From Vespa crabro (taxonomy: Eukaryota > Arthropoda > Insecta > Hymenoptera > Vespidae), in NCBI RefSeq assembly GCF_910589235.1, contig NC_060968.1:372001-436000 (forward strand): a stretch of 64,000 bases of DNA, read 5' to 3'. Of the stretch, positions 60,021 to 64,000 are shown one piece after another. Made by a program: the position numbers and the translations under genes. Each line of letters opens with the position of its first letter. The first letter of the stretch is position 1. The notes beneath the pieces are model-generated. The model was not told where the DNA came from and searched no databases. It saw nothing but the letters and a program-made list of their open reading frames with translations.

Positions 60021-60202
60021 TTGTCCGATCATCGTAGCGTCACTCAACAATTAATGGAAGTATAAATGATGGGTACTAATTTCTTTCACAAATAATTAAT
60101 ATTACTCTTTCTTTTTGTTTATGCGTTTTCTTTCAGCTTAAAGGTTTTCATTCGGCTTTTTCTTTTCGTATATTTTATTAAAAAGCAGCCGCTATAAATT
60201 CC
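60021..60202. other. Spacer between minisatellite and LINE remnant, copy 2
   Basis: Counterpart of 38298-38476: AT-rich, with ATTAATGGAAGTATAA and a pyrimidine tract ending TTTCTTTCAGCTTAAAGG. Possibly LINE 5' untranslated sequence. No gene is seen. Confidence 0.5.
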
Positions 60203-61080
60203 ATGATAGTTGCCCGTGGGAAAAAATATTCCGGAGGTAAACTAGGATCGCGTTCGAATCTCCGGTTGGGTGCTTTCCTAGGGGCAAATAGCGTGGTAAG
60301 GATTAGCTGGCGCATAGCGTTGCTGAATACAGCTAGGGCGTCCCCCATTGTGACGAGTGGACGCACGTCGGGCGTAAGGAATTGTAGGAACGCAGCAATA
60401 CGCCAGGCGAGTATGAGGTCATCGTACAAGGCCGTTCATCGATCGACTCCCAGCTGCGCTACTAACCCCGCACTGCCCGAGCTTAATCAGGTGTTTGCCA
60501 GTCATTGAGGTGCTATAGTATTTTTGGAAAGGAGTGATAGGAGTTTGCTGAAGCCATCTTCTAAGGCCGTGCAAACAAATCCCTCTGAAGCTATATCGGC
60601 CGCGATTAGAATAGGGGAAAACAGCACCATAGCAGCCTCGATAAGTCGTTCCAGATCGAATAATAGACTGGTCGAACAGAACCGGGGTGCGGATTGATAA
60701 TCATGCGACCGCAAACTGGATCGTACGTCCGCAAGCTTTCCGCGCAAAACTCCCAGGAATCGTAACTTACGCCCCCAGTCCCTACAAATAGCGCCAAAGG
60801 AACGCATGAAAAAGCGCCCTGACCTCCAATAATAGTGCAAGACGCCGAGCAAGACAGCGCGCATACATCCCGGGAACTACCGAAAGAAAACCTAGAAATA
60901 ATCTACGCCCCATCAGCAATTCTTGAAGCGGACAACATACCTGAAACAACCGTTGTTATAGGCGAGAATCTTCAACTCGTGGAACCACTGGTCACTTTTG
61001 CAGAACCCTGCGAATCCACTCGCGATAACGAATTGAATTCGGCTAAGTCCCCACTTCACGTAAATCGTGCGGTCTCATAA
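60203..61080 (+). pseudogene. LINE ORF1 (gag-like) remnant, copy 2
   Basis: Possible start ATG at 60203 (MIVARGKKYSGGK). The frame runs to a TGA at 60506-60508 and includes VTSGRTSGVRNCRNAA. A frameshifted continuation carries SSKAVQTNPSEAISAAIR, IGENSTIAA and SRSNNRLVEQ and ends at a TGA at 60695-60697. A third open piece (60835-61080; SRELPKENLEI, IPETTVVIG, FAEPCESTR) ends in TAATG next to the endonuclease frame. The same peptides can be traced in copy 1, which supports former coding function. No CCHC zinc knuckle is visible and the region is short for an R1-clade ORF1, so internal deletion is likely. Identity as ORF1 is inferred from position. Confidence 0.5.
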
Positions 61081-61083
61081 TGT

Positions 61084-61574
61084 CATTTATTGCAGCAATA
61101 TATGGGACGTTCTAAAACGTTAGCGGGAGATGTGCGGGAACTGATTAGCCAAATGCGCTCGGACGTGCATCTGCTACAGAAGCCGTACGTCCAAAAGCTA
61201 GGGACAGGATACGAGATTATAGGATTAGGCAACGGGACAAGAATTCTTGTTAGTCGCGGTGAAAGATTCTGGTCATTGGTAACGGCGACCAACTCAAACA
61301 GTACGTTGCATTTTATCTCGCAGCTCTACTCTCCGCACTGCTTCTGTGCAGATGTGCAAGCACCCGGCTCCCCCTTTTACGTTGAGTCGCACTACTTTCA
61401 GTACAGCGACAAAATAGAGGAGCACCTTAAGCACTTTAAACATGTTCTTCGTGCCCTAAGTGGGAAGAGACTAACAGTATCATTAGACGCCAAAGCGCGA
61501 TCTCCCTCAGTCACAGACAAAAGAGGCTCGAAGTTAGAAGACCCCATCCAGACATCCGGGATAAAAGTTATTAT
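61084..61574 (+). pseudogene. LINE ORF2 endonuclease, 5' part, copy 2
   Basis: N-terminal endonuclease of ORF2, which would nick the target site. Motifs in order: LQQYMGRSKTLAGDVREL, LLQKPYV (the catalytic Glu of the usual QEP has become Lys, AAG at 61180-61182), GLGNGTRILVSRGE, APGSPFYVESHYFQYSDKIE, SLDAKARS (usual DAN has become DAK), then RGSKLEDPIQTSGIKVI. About four codons present in copy 1 (the FWGSQG region) are missing near 61500. The frame is then interrupted after 61574 by the inserted element at 61575-62021; codons up to 61785 in this frame belong to that insert. Confidence 0.88.
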
Positions 61575-62021
61575 CTCGTTGAGCGCCACGCAGTTTTTGA
61601 AGGCAGTCCCCGTAAAGCCACGCGCGCCACTTAGAAGCGTTGATATTGTTGTACAAATATTTTGTAAATTATGTTACGATAAAAATGTAACAAAAGATAG
61701 TAGAGAAATAGCTAGGATAAAAACTAAGCGAGTTGACACATTTTGTAATACCTATAAAGGAGAACCGTTTTTATATTTACCATGAATCAATGATATCCAC
61801 TAATACTGAAATGTGTCAAAATTAATTAAATTTTGCATAAATGTTCTGCAAATTTATAAATCAGTGTAAATTTTATATAGTTTTATATCATGTTATACGC
61901 TGTCAGCCAGCGGTGATTGGCGCAGTCTAAATGTAAATTCAGTGTCAGCCACCAATGCCTGACGTTGCCTAAATGAAAAGTCCAGTGTCAGCCACCGATG
62001 GCTGACGTGGCGCTCATCGTG
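61575..62021. mobile_element. 447-base TIR element splitting the LINE endonuclease
   Basis: Left end CTCGTTGAGCGCCACG and right end (read on the other strand) CACGATGAGCGCCACG match at 14 of 16 bases, giving terminal inverted repeats. Both sides are flanked by TTAT (61571-61574 and 62022-62025). Deleting the element and one TTAT restores a sequence that aligns without any gap to copy 1 at 39871-39900. There is no transposase frame, so it is non-autonomous. The interior is AT-rich, with three 42-43-base repeats near the right end. Superfamily is unassigned: the CACGATG end recalls Transib-type CACWATG ends, but a 4-base duplication does not fit the 5 bases usual there. Confidence 0.85.
61901..62021. 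repeat. Three 42-43-base repeats with a hairpin, inside the TIR element
   Basis: TGTCAGCC starts at 61901, 61943 and 61986. The last copy contains GTCAGCCACCGATGGCTGAC, an 8-base perfect stem with a 4-base loop. The middle copy has the same stem with one mismatch, and the first is more degenerate. The last copy leads directly into the right terminal inverted repeat. Confidence 0.8.
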
Positions 62022-62025
62022 TTAT

Positions 62026-62341
62026 CGAAGTAAAGCAGTCACCTATATTCTGGACCACGAGAGATTCCTCATACATCGATGTAGCCCTCTTGTCGCTCTC
62101 TATGAGCCGACTTATTGTCCAATGGAAAGTAAGAAGAGACTGGACATCCAGAGAACACAATACAATAGACATTGTGATACATTCCCTGATGACCGATTCT
62201 GAATGGGGGTGGTGCTTTGTGCGACGGGAAAAGGAGGCACAATACCAAAAGAGCCGACTTGGATCTGTTCGCATGCACTGTCTTACCGCGGCAAGGGTAG
62301 AGGGAAGCAGTTTAGGATCGGCATCAGAAGTAGAGATATGA
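62026..62341 (+). pseudogene. LINE ORF2 endonuclease, 3' part, copy 2
   Basis: Continues the endonuclease after the insert: FWTTRDSSYIDVAL, then LSMSRLIVQWKVRRDW and TSREHNTIDIVIH. The conserved SYIDV Asp is present, but the catalytic SDHN has become REHN. The rest (RREKEAQYQKSR, LTAARVEGS) matches the end of copy 1. A TGA at 62339-62341 interrupts the frame, which continues unchanged afterwards, so this is a nonsense change (probably TGG to TGA) and not a frameshift. Confidence 0.85.
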
Positions 62342-62840
62342 GCCAACATGTTCACACGTATCCTACAAACCGACTATTCTGAATCTTTTCCCCGGAAAAA
62401 GGTTCCACGGAAATTCAACCATTGGTGGACAGCAGCGCTAACGAACAGGAAGAAGGCGGTTGCTAGGTTGAGAGGTGCGTTCTAGCGTGAAAATGAATAT
62501 CAAGCACGCCTCGGTGTAACGCACGAGTATCGTTCTACGCTGGGGGCATACAGCAAAGAAGTACGAGGTGCCAAATTAGTTAGTTGGAGGAATTTCGTTA
62601 AGGAACAGAGCAACGTGAAACCGTGAGGGTACGTTTACAAACAACAGGCGGGCAAACTACGCGCCAAAAGAGTAATTAATACTCTTAAACGAGACGGAAC
62701 GAGAACCACGAATATCCAAGAAACGGCTAGAGTCCTCCTCAATACGCATGTCTCGGACGACTGCGTTTCCGAAAACACACCAGAACAGCGAGCGGTACGA
62801 AATCTCAAACGTTCTCGAAACAGAGAGCCTCACACTTCAC
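62342..62840 (+). pseudogene. LINE ORF2 linker between endonuclease and reverse transcriptase
   Basis: Same frame as the preceding piece. Recognisable linker motifs: KFNHWWTAALTNRKKAVARL, a Tyr- and Arg-rich helix region (EYQARLGVTHEYRSTL, YSKEVRGAKLVSWRNFV), then P-stop-GYVYK, where R1-clade proteins have PWG.VYK. Premature stops are TAG at 62483-62485 (expected Gln) and TGA at 62624-62626 (expected Trp). Both are explained by single transitions. A frameshift falls between about 62790 and 62840, before the reverse transcriptase. Confidence 0.85.
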
Positions 62841-62844
62841 GAAG

Positions 62845-64000
62845 GAAGGGGTAGCGCGGGTCATAGATTCCCTCAAAAACGGCAAGGCCCCGAGACATGA
62901 TCTCATCGAGGTATGTGTGCTCAAAAAAGTATTCGCCGTCTTCCGATTCCTATTTGTAGACCTTCTCAATGGATACCTTCAATGGAGTATCTTCCCGTCT
63001 ATTTGAAGAGACGGATCCTTAGGTGCACTCCTGAAGTCGATAACAAAGACACGGAAGTCCCCGAGCACTTCTGTATGATATGCTTTTTCTCCGTCATAGG
63101 GAAGGTTATGGAAATGCTGCTGAAGTTGCGCCCCACTGAAACCTTCCATGCGAAGGGAAGAATATCGGACAAACAGTTTGGGATTGTCCATGGACGTTCC
63201 ACAGAGGACGCAATCGAAGTGTCTCGTCGAATCGTTTCTGCCTCCTCATATATGTTGTCGCGATGTCTTTCAACATCTCGGGAACCTTCGACAACGTTTG
63301 GTGGTCTCTAGTCCTTAAGGCACTCCAAGATCGGAACTGCCCGAGAAACGCCTTTATGGTAATGACAAGCTACTTCGCGTACCGTAAGGTCAAAATCGCT
63401 CTGGGAGAACATGATATTTCAAAGCAGATCTCGAGAGTATGCCCACAAGGATCGGTCCTCGGCCCCTTCTGATGTAAACTCACGTTCGACCAACTCCTTA
63501 GGATTCTGAAGGAATCATCGGAAGTCAACGCGATCGCATACGCGGACGTCCTACTCGTCAGCGTAGATGGAAACTCAAGGAAATAATTCGAAGAAAAAGA
63601 AAATCGTATGATTACCCGCATCACCGGATGGTGCACGTCTGCGAATTTGATAATCTCAGAGCGTAAGCCGGAAGTGATTGTCCTTAAGAGCGATTGGGTT
63701 AAAAGGAAACCCATCGGACAACGAGGAGGAAAAAGTCCGAATAGAAAGTGGAAAATGGCGAAAAAACCGACCTAGCGAACAGGCCTCCCTATCATAAAGA
63801 GAGGGAACAATAATTATATATTTAGGAATTCCGTTAGATACTTGGGGTTATTCTTCGATAAAGGACGGTGGATTACGACACATTGCAGTTAAGTTAACGA
63901 TAAGGTCGTCCCATTTTTCGCTAATCTGTGTAGGTTCGCTGCTAGGGAATGGGGACTCCGCCAATGCGTCCTCCGAGCGGTCTATTTCACACCTACGGTC
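62845..64000 (+). pseudogene. LINE ORF2 reverse transcriptase, R1-clade type, inactivated, runs off the window
   Basis: This domain would copy the element RNA at the nicked target. Motifs in order, over several frames: VIDSLKNGKAP.HDLI (from 62857), a frameshift near 62991, SVIGKVMEML (63090-63120), GRISDKQFGIVHGRSTEDAI (63155-63215), a frameshift near 63250, then FNISGTFDNVWW. In that motif A the catalytic Asp of FDISGAFD is Asn (AAC, 63272-63274). CPQGSVLGPF follows and ends in TGA at 63470-63472, then IAYADV at 63533-63550, where the second Asp of YADD is Val. TAA lies at 63584-63586. After another frameshift, VRYLGLFFDKG (from 63834) marks the end of the palm region, and REWGLRQCVLRAVYF reaches the window edge. 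FDxxGAFDNVWW with CPQGSVLGP is characteristic of the R1 clade of arthropod LINEs. Confidence 0.92.

Noticed and set aside
60150..60202. Splice-acceptor-like pyrimidine tract and CAG upstream of the LINE remnant
   Set aside because: Present in both copies, but with no donor site, exon or conserved protein to go with it; any pyrimidine-rich AT sequence can give this.
61575..61785. C-terminal part of the 231-codon open frame that begins at 61090
   Set aside because: From 61575 on, the codons lie inside the inserted TIR element, so this part is not endonuclease sequence.
1..64000. tRNA, rRNA or other structural RNA genes
   Set aside because: I found no cloverleaf, A-box/B-box pair or ribosomal sequence. 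The satellite monomers and the hairpin near 62000 do not match known RNA genes.

Overview
The window is almost entirely repetitive eukaryotic DNA, and I find no intact protein-coding gene and no RNA gene. The only recognisable coding sequence is the wreckage of two related non-LTR retrotransposon (LINE) copies. Their apurinic-type endonuclease, linker and reverse transcriptase motifs look like the R1 clade (R1/TRAS/Waldo type). That points to an arthropod, most likely an insect, in a heterochromatic (centromeric, pericentromeric or similar) setting. The species cannot be told from the sequence.

Layout. (1) Bases 1-36942 are one giant low-complexity array built from the triplet RAY (purine-A-pyrimidine), mostly in the 9-base phrase AATAACGAT, always in the same orientation. 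Bases 1-14366 are a diverged mosaic with old internal duplications. From about 14367 the array becomes a homogenised higher-order repeat: units of 5354, 5408, 6236 and 5405 bases and a fifth unit cut off by the gap. The third unit carries an internal 826-base tandem duplication. Five of the six reading frames of AATAACGAT lack stops, so the long Asn/Asp-, Ile/Thr-, Ile/Val- and Leu/Ser-rich open frames here are an artefact of composition. (2) Bases 36943-37142 are exactly 200 N, a scaffold gap. (3) Bases 37143-40182 are a 3-kb module: the end of a 68-base satellite monomer, a ~64-base minisatellite array rich in AAAGTACTTT, a short spacer, and a LINE remnant (ORF1 part plus endonuclease part) cut off at its 3' side. 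(4) Bases 40183-58880 are a long array of a ~68-base satellite carrying the palindrome CGACTAGTCG, about 270 monomers by length. It is interrupted once, at 48537-48780, by a TTAA-flanked insertion. (5) From about 58881 to the window end the same 3-kb module returns, displaced by about 21.70 kb, and here the LINE continues through endonuclease, linker and reverse transcriptase. Its endonuclease is split by a 447-base terminal-inverted-repeat element (61575-62021) flanked by TTAT; copy 1 has the corresponding uninterrupted site.

How the parts relate. Parts 3-5 look like one macro-repeat (satellite, minisatellite, LINE) present at least twice. The LINE copies are dead: start codon loss, nonsense codons, frameshifts, and loss of both catalytic aspartates checked in the reverse transcriptase. 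The most informative observations are evolutionary: hierarchical periodicities and patchwork homogenisation in the RAY array, two insertions whose empty sites can be read from sister repeats, and dyad symmetry in both short satellites. Whether the RAY array really adjoins the other satellites is unknown because of the gap.
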